Origin: Endozoicomonas sp. SESOKO1
GTDB lineage: Bacteria; Pseudomonadota; Gammaproteobacteria; Pseudomonadales; Endozoicomonadaceae
NCBI RefSeq assembly: GCF_024606265.1
Contig: NZ_JAHHPP010000005.1
Span: 1-64,000, forward strand
Direction: 5' to 3'
DNA length: 64,000 nucleotides
Of this stretch, positions 44,819 through 58,242 are shown piece after piece (positions within the stretch are counted from its first letter, which is position 1; every line of letters begins with the position of its first letter). Below the pieces are notes generated by a model. It did not search any database and had not been told where the DNA came from. It was given only the letters and a program-made list of their open reading frames with translations. The position numbers and the translations under genes are program-made.

Positions 44819-46762
44819 TTATTTCGTTTTCGAGTCACTACTGTTCAATCTACCGTCACTGACAATGCTGCATATTTTTTCGAACAGGCTTTCGATGTTG
44901 TACGGTTTAAAGATCACATCAACCATACCAGCTTGTTTCACTTTATCGTTGACATTTTTAGCATTATCCGCAGTACAGGCCAAAATAGGCAACATGCAAA
45001 ACGTTTCTGTGGATTTTATCTGTTCTGCCAGTTGGTACCCATTTAATTCAGGCATGTGAATATCCATGATAATTAAATCAATACGCGAGTTATTACTGTC
45101 TAAAAATTCCAGAACAGCCGTCGGATCACTGATATACGTTACAGTAATATTCAAACGTGATAATTGCAGCATAAAAAGCTGACCGTTAATCACATCATCG
45201 TCAACAACCAGAACATGTGCAACCTCTTTGTCAGGTGCAACTTCTTTCTGGGAAACAACCGGATTCACCTCCGGTATTTCCTCCGAAGAGACCGCTGGCT
45301 GTGGGGTTTTTGTCTCTTGTTGCAAATCCTGGTATGGCAATACAACCCTTACTGATGTGCCAACTTGAAGTAAGCTGTTTATTGATATATCACCCCCCAT
45401 CAAGTCAACCAATCCTTTTACAATCGACAACCCCAGTCCTGTGCCACCATAACGTCGACTGATCGACTTATCTCCCTGGGTAAATGGAGAAAAGAGATTA
45501 GCGAGTTGCTCTGATGCCATGCCACAGCCTGAATCACGAACAACAATCTCTAACAGCTGATCACGTACGGACAACTTGACTTGTATAAAACCGTCAGCCG
45601 TAAATTTAATGGCGTTACTCATGATGTTTTCGACGATCTGATTTACCCTCACTCCATCCAGGTAAATCACGTCATGATCACATGCACCCCATTCAATCAG
45701 GAAGTTAATGTTGTTTTGCTGACACACTGGTTGATAGCTGTTTAGCAAGTTTTGCAAGTCTGACCTGATATCAATCTTCTGGATATCAAGTTCAAATTGA
45801 TTTGCCTGAATTTTGGAAAAATCCAATATGCTGTTTACGTGCAAGTTAAGCCTTTTTGCAGACTTTAATGCGTTGTCCAGAACGGCATGACTGTCAGGTG
45901 TCACCAGATCTTCCCGCAACAAATTCATCAGACCCATCATGGCCGAAATTGGCGTTCTCAACTCATGGCTGACTACCGCCAGGAAGTGATCCCTCGCAGA
46001 CATGGCATTGGTCAGTTCACGCTGTTTTTCCCGCAACTGAGTCACGTCGTTAAACATCAACATCGTATAAATTTGTTGTTCAAATGGGTGAATGATTTCC
46101 TTGCTTTGTACATTGTAGATTTGCTTCCCGATCTTTATCAGCAACTGCTCATCGTCACCTTGCTGAGTCAGGGAAACCAGTTTTTGCTCGAACTTCTCAG
46201 CATCCCAGTCATTATCACTGAATGCATGGCTCTTAATCGTGTAAAACGCCTCGTTAGAAAATATGCGTTTGCCCGTGGGATCGAAAATCGTTATCGGGTC
46301 AGGAATGTGGTTAATCAAAGAGGACAACCATTGGGTAATATGGTCTATCCCCGTGGTTCTCAGCACCGACTCCAGCGCGTTTTGTCTATACGTAATATTC
46401 ATTATAACAACAAAAAAACAGTCAAGTTCCTTGTTGTAATTGGCAATATCGTGTATCCACAATACCTCGCCCTGCCTGGTTCGTATGCGATACTCATAAT
46501 CAAGCGTTGCCCCGTTATTCACCGCATTAACAACCTTATCAAGTATCACCGACAGATCATCAATGACAATTGAGGCAAATTGATCATTCATTAAATGTTT
46601 GAATTCTGCCCGACTGTAACCAACCAAACGATAGAAGGCATCGTTAGCATCCAGGATTGTAGAATAAGGATCATTTTTGCAGACCAGCAGTGCGCAATGA
46701 CTATTCAAGAAAAAATCATTTTGTCTATTTTTAGGCGTTAATTGAGGAGTACAAAATAGCAT
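44819..46762 (-). CDS. PAS-PAS hybrid sensor histidine kinase
   Basis: A 647-aa hybrid kinase. It has two PAS-like domains (about 20-125 and 145-245), a dimerisation/phosphoacceptor region with the H-box VVSHELRTP (His266), an ATPase domain (N-box near 386, DSGCGM, TGLGLSIVKGLVDLMGG) and a C-terminal receiver. The receiver shows VVDDD and LIIMDIHMPELNG, where the Asp would be phosphorylated. No transmembrane segment is seen, so sensing is cytoplasmic. No separate response regulator is adjacent. It lies on the same strand upstream of the homeodomain cluster, 383 bases away, but no functional link can be shown. Confidence 0.9.
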   Translation of the reverse strand: MLFCTPQLTPKNRQNDFFLNSHCALLVCKNDPYSTILDANDAFYRLVGYSRAEFKHLMNDQFASIVIDDLSVILDKVVNAVNNGATLDYEYRIRTRQGEVLWIHDIANYNKELDCFFVVIMNITYRQNALESVLRTTGIDHITQWLSSLINHIPDPITIFDPTGKRIFSNEAFYTIKSHAFSDNDWDAEKFEQKLVSLTQQGDDEQLLIKIGKQIYNVQSKEIIHPFEQQIYTMLMFNDVTQLREKQRELTNAMSARDHFLAVVSHELRTPISAMMGLMNLLREDLVTPDSHAVLDNALKSAKRLNLHVNSILDFSKIQANQFELDIQKIDIRSDLQNLLNSYQPVCQQNNINFLIEWGACDHDVIYLDGVRVNQIVENIMSNAIKFTADGFIQVKLSVRDQLLEIVVRDSGCGMASEQLANLFSPFTQGDKSISRRYGGTGLGLSIVKGLVDLMGGDISINSLLQVGTSVRVVLPYQDLQQETKTPQPAVSSEEIPEVNPVVSQKEVAPDKEVAHVLVVDDDVINGQLFMLQLSRLNITVTYISDPTAVLEFLDSNNSRIDLIIMDIHMPELNGYQLAEQIKSTETFCMLPILACTADNAKNVNDKVKQAGMVDVIFKPYNIESLFEKICSIVSDGRLNSSDSKTK

Positions 46763-47057
46763 TGCGATACAGGCTCTACATTGAGGTTACAATCTTGCAA
46801 GTGAAACCTTCAAGATCAGTTAACCCTGGGAAACTCACAGGGTGAGATCATACTGACTTTATCCTTCAATCTTGAGGCAAAGCGTTCATCAATTGCACTA
46901 CGCAAGTCGTGTTTTCGCCCTGAAATAACTTATGGTCTCAGTTCAAAAAACACACATTTAGCCAAAATCCACCAATGAGTCAAGCATTTTTTCATGGATC
47001 AATAATCACTACTAACCATCGGCCATCAGTCCAATGTGGGTATCCGACAAAAAGAAC

Positions 47058-49247
<2,190 letters not shown>

Positions 49248-49268
49248 CGGTGGCTGGCTGGGGTGTTG

Positions 49269-50662
49269 TCATGCAGTGGCCTCGACGGGGTTGGGATGTT
49301 GTTGTTTTGGTGAGTGTAGTGGCAGCACCCAGTCACGGACGTCGATTTTGCCAGTGACGGCGGCGGAGATTAGGGCAGTGCGGCGTTCTTGGAGATAACC
49401 AACTTGTTGCTGTGCTTGTTTTAACAACTCACCATATTTGGTGCCAATGGTTTGTTCATGTTGAATTATCGACTCCTGCTCTGCCAAGGGTGGTATTGGC
49501 AAGCGAATACGGCCAAGAGTTTCAGTATTTAAATTATCCATTGTTGAGCCTTTAGACTCCAAAGATAACTCTGCTCTTACGCCATCAGATGTAATCAGCA
49601 GATAGGCATACTCAGGTAGCAACTTTCCAGATAGTCCCGCACGAAGGCTTCCTGTACCACAAAGCCAACCTTCATTCTCCTTAAGGACAATTGCGCACCG
49701 GCCTAACTCACCACGACGAGCAAATATAATTTCGTTTTCTATTAATTTATGTCTCCCTAATCGCTCACAAGTTACGCCATCAACTGTGCTTTTCGATTCC
49801 GGCTCAATCTTTCCATCAACGATGTGTGCAGGATTGATAACTGGAATACCATCCTCAACATAATCCTCGGCATGTAATTGACTGCCAAATGGCCCTGTCT
49901 GCATGTAGTCGGTATAGTACTTGAGCAGGGATACTTCCCAATGCTCCGGCACCTGCCCAAGCCACTCCACGCCAGAATCCTTCAGTTGCACATCCGGATT
50001 CAGCCCCTTGGTAACGGCATGGCTGATCACCGCCTGACGTTTTTCCTGCAACAGACGAATCAGGGTTTTCTACTCTTCGATCAGGGTATCGATTTTGGCG
50101 GTTTCGTGGTCAAGGAATGCGGCAATTTTTCCTTGTTCCTCCTCAGGAGGATATACACTTGGCAAGTTGCCTACTTTCTCAGCATTCAAGTTATCTTGGG
50201 TGTTTGAGCTTGAAATAAGAGAAAGATAAGACTCTAATTCTCTGAGCCAATACTGTAAAAATTTACTATCGAGAGCAGCTGACGGGATTATCCCAAGAAT
50301 TGCTTGGTTAGTGGTCAATGGTACATTTGCAACAGCCACTTTTCCTAATGATGCAAAAATCGAGTACAGAATCGTCCCTCTAGGCAGTATTTTCAGGCTT
50401 TTCGCATTCCCTCCTAACAGGGTCACATCTTTATTTGTTTTGGATATCAAATATCCTTTAGTTATATCAGAGATTGATACCCAAGGAATACCCATGCCAC
50501 TATCAGCCCAGTACTTAGGATTTGAAGACTCTGGAGTCCCTCCTGCAACCATGCTTTGTATGTAGTATTTCAATGAAGAGTTTCTCCAGTGAACTGGTAT
50601 CGCCCCCAACCACTCAACTCCGGAGTCTCTATATTCTGGATAAGCTTCGTATTTTCCATCCA

Positions 50663-50663
<1 letters not shown>
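49269..50663 (-). pseudogene. hsdS: hsdS remnant (type I specificity subunit)
   Basis: Two halves of HsdS are present in one frame: MDGKYEAYPEYRDSGVEWLG...IDTLIEE and KTLIRLLQEKRQAVISHAVTKGL...VTGKIDVRDW. An in-frame TAG near 50052 separates them at LIEE-x-KTLIRLL, where intact proteins usually have Gln (CAG to TAG). Both target-recognition domains and conserved repeats (EWLGxxPxHW twice) are visible. It overlaps hsdM by one base. No intact specificity subunit would be made. Confidence 0.88.
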
Positions 50664-52960
<2,297 letters not shown>

Positions 52961-53275
52961 AGAATGTTCTGAATCTTGCAAGTAGGAGTGCGGGTGTGCA
53001 GAGATGTTCGGCTGGCACAAACTGGCTTACGACGTCAGTCGCTATTGTGGAGGATATGTAAGGTAGGCTCAAGTCGTGTATATAGTTCAGAAAAGAGCTG
53101 ATTCCCAACCTTCCCTTGCTCTGCGTGGGAACCTGGCAAGGATTGATGGCCTGAACTTCTGCATGCCCCCCATGAAACCTCCCTGAAACCCATCTGAACC
53201 ACCCATGCTTTACTTTTTGCATAAAGCAAAGTCAGCTACTATCTTTACAATTCAATATAAGTAAAGAGGTTGACG
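52961..53275. other. Intergenic region upstream of hsdM and vapB
   Basis: These 315 bases hold no supported gene. An imperfect inverted repeat with TTCCCA/TGGGAA ends (53102-53131, containing TTGCTCTGCGTGGG) resembles small dispersed repeats found in gammaproteobacterial intergenic regions. Two short minus-strand frames across it are treated as shadows. Confidence 0.4.
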
Positions 53276-53491
53276 ATGCCAATTTTGAGTTCAAAGCGAC
53301 AGATCACGCTACCCGCCAATCAGTGTGAAGAACTGGGCATTCAGCCCGGCGATGAGGTTGAATGCTTTGTTGCAGATGGGCAGATAACAATCATCAAGAA
53401 GATAAAGGGGTCTGCTGAGGGTATTTTGAGTCATATAAAGCCGCAGGCAGACATTTCTGATGACGAATCTTTGCAGAGTGGGTTGCAATGA
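53276..53491 (+). CDS. vapB: VapB-like antitoxin, AbrB/MazE fold
   Basis: A 71-aa antitoxin. The swapped-hairpin AbrB-type fold is shown by SSKRQITLPANQCEELGIQPGDEVECFV. The ATG at 53276 has AGAGG 8 bases upstream. The C-terminal tail probably wraps and inhibits VapC. Its last four bases overlap the vapC start (ATGA), the usual coupling of toxin-antitoxin operons. It autoregulates in known systems. It lies just outside the proposed transposon end. Confidence 0.85.
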   Translation: MPILSSKRQITLPANQCEELGIQPGDEVECFVADGQITIIKKIKGSAEGILSHIKPQADISDDESLQSGLQ

Positions 53492-53910
53492 TCGCCATAG
53501 ATACCAACGTTTTATTAAGGTATTTGCTCAGTGATGATGTTGTGCAGAGCAAACAGGCAGCAAGGCTTATCAAGGGGAATTGGCGTGTTCTTGTAACGGA
53601 TGCCGTCCTGGTCGAAACCGTCTGGACATTAGCAGGCCGAAAGTATCAGCTGAAAAAGAAAGAGATAGTGAAAACAATTTTGCACCTATTCCATGAACCG
53701 TCCATTGTTTTTGAAAACGGGCCGGTTGTATGGAAAGCTCTCAATACCTACAAAAAAGCCAAAGCCGTCAAAGGAAAAGAAGCCGGTTTCGCTGATGCCC
53801 TGATCGTTTGCAAATCCAGAAATATCATCGAGAAAATGAATGAAGAATTTGCCGGGGTATATTCCTTCGATAAGGCCGCTCAACAATTTGACGATGTGAA
53901 AAAGCCGTGA
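53488..53910 (+). CDS. vapC: VapC-like PIN-domain toxin
   Basis: A 140-aa PIN-domain ribonuclease. The acidic metal ligands are visible: Asp5 in MIAIDTNVLLRYL, Glu in VLVETVW, Asp in AGFADALIV and Asp in YSFDKAAQQF. VapC toxins cleave tRNA or other RNA. It starts inside the vapB stop (4-base overlap). All four catalytic positions are present, so the toxin appears intact. Confidence 0.88.
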   Translation: MIAIDTNVLLRYLLSDDVVQSKQAARLIKGNWRVLVTDAVLVETVWTLAGRKYQLKKKEIVKTILHLFHEPSIVFENGPVVWKALNTYKKAKAVKGKEAGFADALIVCKSRNIIEKMNEEFAGVYSFDKAAQQFDDVKKP

Positions 53911-53963
53911 AATACATAAGCAGCTAACCCTGGATTTTCCGAGTTTTCTGCGGTACATAAAAA

Positions 53964-54006
53964 AGACCTCAGTTATACAACACGTGTTGTATTGTCACCG
54001 AGGTCT
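53964..54006. repeat. Nested palindrome after vapBC
   Basis: An outer AGACCTC/GAGGTCT pair (53964-53970 and 54000-54006) encloses a perfect 16-base palindrome, TACAACACGTGTTGTA (53976-53991). A short A-run lies on the left side. It could be the bidirectional terminator of vapBC. Its right half also contains the proposed transposon end (TGTTGT at 53985). Confidence 0.7.
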
Positions 54007-54193
54007 GTTTGGTCAAAAACTAAAGTTTTATGTCACCTAATCAAAGTACCAACAAATCAAGTGTCGGCACTTTGACTTTTTGACAAATAATGATCAGTAA
54101 GAATAGGGGCTGCAGAGGAGTTACTTTCTAATATGTCATAGAAAATACTACCACTTTTTGACATTTTATTGCTTAAAACGGCAATACATACCC

Positions 54194-54239
54194 AAAAAAC
54201 ACCCCCATTAGAGCGTTTGCTCTAATGGGGGTGTTTTTT
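54194..54239. terminator. Perfect hairpin at the end of the CRISPR array
   Basis: A 21-bp perfect stem (54194-54214 and 54219-54239) with a four-base GTTT loop has six As at the left and six Ts at the right, so it can terminate in both directions. It closes transcription of the array on the minus strand. The last repeat begins within its T-run. Confidence 0.88.
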
Positions 54240-54442
54240 AATACTACCTACACGGTAGGTTCGCACCAAATGCGGCTGTAGCTCCGCCTCCCATTTTCTC
54301 AACTACCTGCACGGTAGGTCACGATATCTTGACCCCGTAAGTTCTTTCGTTTTCCTTCTCAACTACCTGCACGGTAGGTCACTCAGAGATCGCTACATCA
54401 ACGATTTGCAGCATCTTCTCAACTACCTGCACGGCAGGTCAC
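54236..54442 (-). CRISPR. Short I-F3-type CRISPR array, four repeats and three spacers
   Basis: Three 28-base repeats (54295-54322, 54355-54382, 54415-54442) have a 60-base period and 32-base spacers. In the crRNA orientation they read GTGACCTACCGTGCAGGTAG, then TTGAGAAG, a type I-F repeat relative; the cas6-proximal copy has CTGCC in place of CTACC. A fourth repeat (54236-54263) is degenerate at both ends (TTAATACTACCTACACGG...) and its spacer (54264-54294, 31 bases) is the cas6-distal one. In I-F3 elements such divergent terminal repeats mark a private guide for the attachment site. The array is transcribed from the cas6 side. Confidence 0.9.
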
Positions 54443-54559
54443 TAGACATAAAGCACCCGTACAATAGGCGTAACAGAAGGATAGGTCAGAATTATCCAAA
54501 ATACCTTTTTTTGAAATATCAAAATAATTTATTGAAAAACAGTGGATTACAGAAGGCAG

Positions 54560-55171
54560 TTATATATTGGTAAAAACCAGCTCGGGCACTGTCCCTCTGG
54601 CGTCCACTTGGTTTGCCAAGCCATAACTGGTATACCCATCACATACAATCTTGTTGGCCTTATGCCTCTGTAACCTGTAGTAATACACTTTTGAGGGATT
54701 CTCAGAGCTGGTCATCGGAATTCTGTGAAACAGCTGTATATTCCGCTCCCGGCTTGAAGGGTCTTGTCGGGGTTGATACACATATCCTTTTCTTCCAGCT
54801 ATTCGCTGGCCACGCCTTATACGACGTTGCCTACCTCCTTCACAATATTTATCACTCTTTTGATCTTTGCCATATCTAACTTCAGGCACGTTGTCAGGAA
54901 CGGTGATGATCTCATTGAAGGTAAACTTTTTAAGCTTCTGCATCTGCTGGAAGTAGTGATGTGTCATTAATTGCTGTAGACAGAGCCACTCTACGGAAAC
55001 AAAACCAATGACATCTCCAATGGTTCTATTAGAGTACTTGGGAAATGTTACGCCTATAATGTTGACGCTTTGCTTGTAGTGGTATCCATGAAGAACCTTC
55101 AAGCACCTTCCAACCATTAGCTCATTATTCGATCCGGCCTTAAACCGAATGCCAAAGGCAAAGCGTTTCAT
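54560..55171 (-). CDS. cas6f: Cas6f (Csy4) crRNA endonuclease
   Basis: Cas6f (203 aa) cuts the CRISPR transcript at each repeat hairpin and stays bound to the 3' end. A His pair in VLHGYHYKQ (residues about 28-31) fits the catalytic position of Csy4, and the C-terminus has the family GYTSYGLANQ glycine-rich motif. It is the last gene of the operon, 117 bases before the array, and overlaps cas7 by four bases (ATGA). It is slightly longer than Pseudomonas Csy4 (187 aa). Confidence 0.85.
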   Translation of the reverse strand: MKRFAFGIRFKAGSNNELMVGRCLKVLHGYHYKQSVNIIGVTFPKYSNRTIGDVIGFVSVEWLCLQQLMTHHYFQQMQKLKKFTFNEIITVPDNVPEVRYGKDQKSDKYCEGGRQRRIRRGQRIAGRKGYVYQPRQDPSSRERNIQLFHRIPMTSSENPSKVYYYRLQRHKANKIVCDGYTSYGLANQVDARGTVPELVFTNI

Positions 55172-56208
55172 TTTTTATCACTCTTCTGACGGAGTCCTCC
55201 GCAAACATGACAAGCCATAAGAAAATGAATTTTATCCATCTTTGAATCTTGTGGGTCAGGGTTGGACTCAAGAAACTCAATATAGTCATTAGCGTTTTGC
55301 AGCAAAGAGAAATAGTCCTTTCCTTCCTTTGGAAGTCTATGAGCTGTCAGTTCTTCTCTATCGGCTCCGTAAGTACTAGCCCTTACCCGGTAGTCAGCCC
55401 CAGAAAACCAATCATCAATCTGATGCACCGCAGCACCGAGCTTGTGTCTTGTAAAAACAACTTGCTCCTCACCATTAAAATTGCAGGTTGCCAGCAATTT
55501 ACTAAGAGATTCTCCTTCAGCAAATCCCTGACTTGGAAAAACTTCAGCACTCAAAGGCAATTTGAGCTTTGCCTCAACCAAAATGGAGCAGTAATCCTTT
55601 GGTGATGTGAGAGCCTTCTCAATCCTATCGATCCATGGTTCAAGGGACTCTTCTAAATCATCCAAATCCCGGCTAAAACACCTGATTTCCACATCATCAA
55701 CGATAAGTTGATCTTTAGTCTTATAATCTGTCAGACAAATCTGAGTTCCCAGCGTGCACTGGTTTTCCCACAACCAGACCCCAAGCAGCAAATTTTCAAG
55801 ATACCTACGTACCAATACACGATACCCACCCACATTCTTATATGCCACGGCCAGCTTCGCGATAATCTTCTTCATCTCCTCACTATCACATCTATGCAAC
55901 TTGCCAGAATGTGCTTTAAAAGTTATCGAGAAGCGTATAATCAGGGCCACGGCTTCTGGTGGCATATAAGCCTCTTGAATCGTTTGAATATTTGCCTGAG
56001 ATAGCGATTGAGCCTTTACACTTTTCTTTATTTCCCCATTTGGAGCATAACCATCTGAGTAACCATCTTTGGTTGCTGAGATAGTGGTCGTGTCTGGCGG
56101 TAAAGGGTGTTCTTTAGATTTCTCGTCTACCCAGAAAAAAAGCCCCTTTCCAATATATAGTGAACGCTGTTGCGAGTGTTGTTTACACGGTTTCACTTTA
56201 TCTGCCAT
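55168..56208 (-). CDS. cas7f: Cas7f (Csy3) Cascade backbone protein
   Basis: Cas7f (346 aa) forms the six-copy backbone along the crRNA. A Csy3 landmark is RRYLENLLLGVWLWEN near residue 135. Other segments are YSDGYAPNG near 50 and GADYRVRASTYG near 280. It overlaps the end of cas8/5 by 11 bases and the start of cas6 by four bases, indicating one translationally coupled operon. No nuclease activity is expected. Confidence 0.88.
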   Translation of the reverse strand: MADKVKPCKQHSQQRSLYIGKGLFFWVDEKSKEHPLPPDTTTISATKDGYSDGYAPNGEIKKSVKAQSLSQANIQTIQEAYMPPEAVALIIRFSITFKAHSGKLHRCDSEEMKKIIAKLAVAYKNVGGYRVLVRRYLENLLLGVWLWENQCTLGTQICLTDYKTKDQLIVDDVEIRCFSRDLDDLEESLEPWIDRIEKALTSPKDYCSILVEAKLKLPLSAEVFPSQGFAEGESLSKLLATCNFNGEEQVVFTRHKLGAAVHQIDDWFSGADYRVRASTYGADREELTAHRLPKEGKDYFSLLQNANDYIEFLESNPDPQDSKMDKIHFLMACHVCGGLRQKSDKK

Positions 56209-58240
56209 GAGTATGCTGCTCCACAGAAATAGCTATACCAGAGTCACTGTAATTCATAGACCAAAAGCTACGATCAAGTGGATTTATCGAGTGTACGGAT
56301 GTAAGCCTTATCACGGACATATCAGAATAGGCAAAAGCGTGGGTGTAGCCTTCAATACCTTTCCTGACAGTGGGATTTCCCAGAAACCGAAATCCGGAGC
56401 CTATGGGTAGTACTTTGCCTTCGGATAGCAGGCTTATCAGTTCATGCTTACCAGGGCTGTCACAGACAGATGAGATGATTCTTGCGTAGCTTGGCAATTG
56501 GCAAAGTGAACCCGATAGTTCTTCCAGAGAACGATAAACTGCACAGCATTGATAGAGGTCACACTGCCCGTAGGTTCCTTCGATAGGGTGAGTCAGTGTT
56601 CCGCCAGCAAATCTCGAAGGCATGCAACAAAATAGATTATCTTCACCTAAATCAACCTCTTTAGAATAGAGTGGCAGCTGTATCATCAGGTCAAACTCAA
56701 GATCACAACTTCTACAGTCAATAATTGGGCCATTCAATACTTTCCCATGCTTAACTTCCTGCTCTGGCAGGGGATGCCCTTTATTCAATCCGTATTTCCG
56801 AAGAATGACAGCAAACCGGAAATCGGTTTGACCGCTTTCATACCCAAGGTTACATAAAAAGGCATGTACCAACCCAGCCCACGCTGTTAAGGCTGGTAGC
56901 CCTAATACGTATGGATTACTTCTTGCGTTAGCGTCGTACGCCACCAGTCGTTTGAAGTGAAGAAACTGACCTTTGATATCAGCGGTTTCAGTAGGCTCAG
57001 CAATTTTGATTATTGTTTCTTTTATTCCCTTTTCAAATATAGGCAATAACCTTGGGTGATATGCCAGCTGAACGGAATATTCCGTTTGTTCCAATACATC
57101 ATTCAGTTGTGATAGAAAATATTCAACAGCTTCATCTACATCCCTTAAGCCCCCCTGTATGAGCTGCAGCTCAATGGTTCCTTCAAGTGTCTGGCTAATC
57201 TGGCTCTCACCAGCCAGGTAGTGAGCCCTTAACATGCTTAGACTTGAAAAGAGTTCTTCAATAATCGCTCCAATACAAACAGCTTCCTGTTGTAAACGAT
57301 CTTTCCTCTGTTTTTCTGACTCAACAACGACCTTACCCAAGGAGCAATCCAGCAAAAAAGCCAGATTCTTCTTTTGAAAAATACACCCAACGCTGAGCAG
57401 ATGCCTCTTGGTCCGCCAACGATGAAGACTGTCTTCAAGCCTATGATCTCGTTTCCCCAATCTGGGAAGATAGTGAAAGCAATATAACTTACCGCCACAG
57501 GTTCCCAGAAAACTACTCACCTGTAATGGTCGTGCATAAAATACTGGCCGACTTCTAATATCAGGATTAGTGACCAGATTATGTACCCACCTCTGAAAAC
57601 CCGCTGCGACTAGAGGAGTCACGGCAACGTACTCACCCTGCCCATCAGGAAATAGTAATACCTTGCTTTCAGGGCTGACAAAATCTGGAAGACTGTTGGA
57701 CATTCCTCCCCTACATAACTCCCTCAGCTGTTGAACTTTCTCTGCTGAAAACCCCAGAGCGCTCAGCTCATCAATTAACGGGCTACCTTCTTCTTTTGAG
57801 AACGCCTCAAACAGTGAGGTGACTCTGTTATTCCAGAAAAACTCTGTCGCTAAAAAGTGGCTTCTTGGTACTTTGTTTGCGTTATGAGACCAGCCAAGGT
57901 ACTTTTCTCCATCCTCACCATAATTTTCAGGGAACCAACGAGCACTACCGGTTGCGCGACTGTTTGGGTCTTTAAGGTAATGGGTCGTCACCCAGGGTGC
58001 GGTCTCCATGATGTCAGCATGCCACTGATCACTCTTCAATAACTCTTTGGCTGCTGCTTCATCGTCCAGGTCTGCCTTATCTGCATTTGAGCGCGTCAAA
58101 TTCGTCAAAATAACGAGGGTCTCAGGAACGTGTCCATCAATCACAACTGGCACATCAGAGAAAAAAGCTTTCTTTAGCATTTCATTCCACTCATCCTTTT
58201 CCTCCATCTCCACCATCAGAAGGTCACCCAGTATTTTCAT
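56198..58240 (-). CDS. cas8f: Cas8f-Cas5f fusion protein
   Basis: About 680 aa, the length of the Cas8f/Cas5f fusion specific to I-F3 transposons. Separate I-F1 proteins are each shorter. It would recognise the PAM and cap the 5' end of crRNA. Fusion-family segments are visible, such as CGGKLYCFHYLPRLGKRD near residue 250 and NPYVLGLPALTAWAGLVHAFL near 450. The frame opens at a GTG at 58249, but the ATG at 58240 (MKILGDLL) has AAGGTGG just upstream and is preferred. The ATG is two bases after the tniQ stop. The long C-terminal part is the weaker region to assign by eye. Confidence 0.85.
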   Translation of the reverse strand: MKILGDLLMVEMEEKDEWNEMLKKAFFSDVPVVIDGHVPETLVILTNLTRSNADKADLDDEAAAKELLKSDQWHADIMETAPWVTTHYLKDPNSRATGSARWFPENYGEDGEKYLGWSHNANKVPRSHFLATEFFWNNRVTSLFEAFSKEEGSPLIDELSALGFSAEKVQQLRELCRGGMSNSLPDFVSPESKVLLFPDGQGEYVAVTPLVAAGFQRWVHNLVTNPDIRSRPVFYARPLQVSSFLGTCGGKLYCFHYLPRLGKRDHRLEDSLHRWRTKRHLLSVGCIFQKKNLAFLLDCSLGKVVVESEKQRKDRLQQEAVCIGAIIEELFSSLSMLRAHYLAGESQISQTLEGTIELQLIQGGLRDVDEAVEYFLSQLNDVLEQTEYSVQLAYHPRLLPIFEKGIKETIIKIAEPTETADIKGQFLHFKRLVAYDANARSNPYVLGLPALTAWAGLVHAFLCNLGYESGQTDFRFAVILRKYGLNKGHPLPEQEVKHGKVLNGPIIDCRSCDLEFDLMIQLPLYSKEVDLGEDNLFCCMPSRFAGGTLTHPIEGTYGQCDLYQCCAVYRSLEELSGSLCQLPSYARIISSVCDSPGKHELISLLSEGKVLPIGSGFRFLGNPTVRKGIEGYTHAFAYSDMSVIRLTSVHSINPLDRSFWSMNYSDSGIAISVEQHTHGR

Positions 58241-58242
58241 GC

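Noticed and set aside
44584-44838. An 84-codon minus-strand frame next to the hybrid kinase.
   Set aside because: It overlaps the kinase end in another frame and shows no domain or good ribosome binding site.
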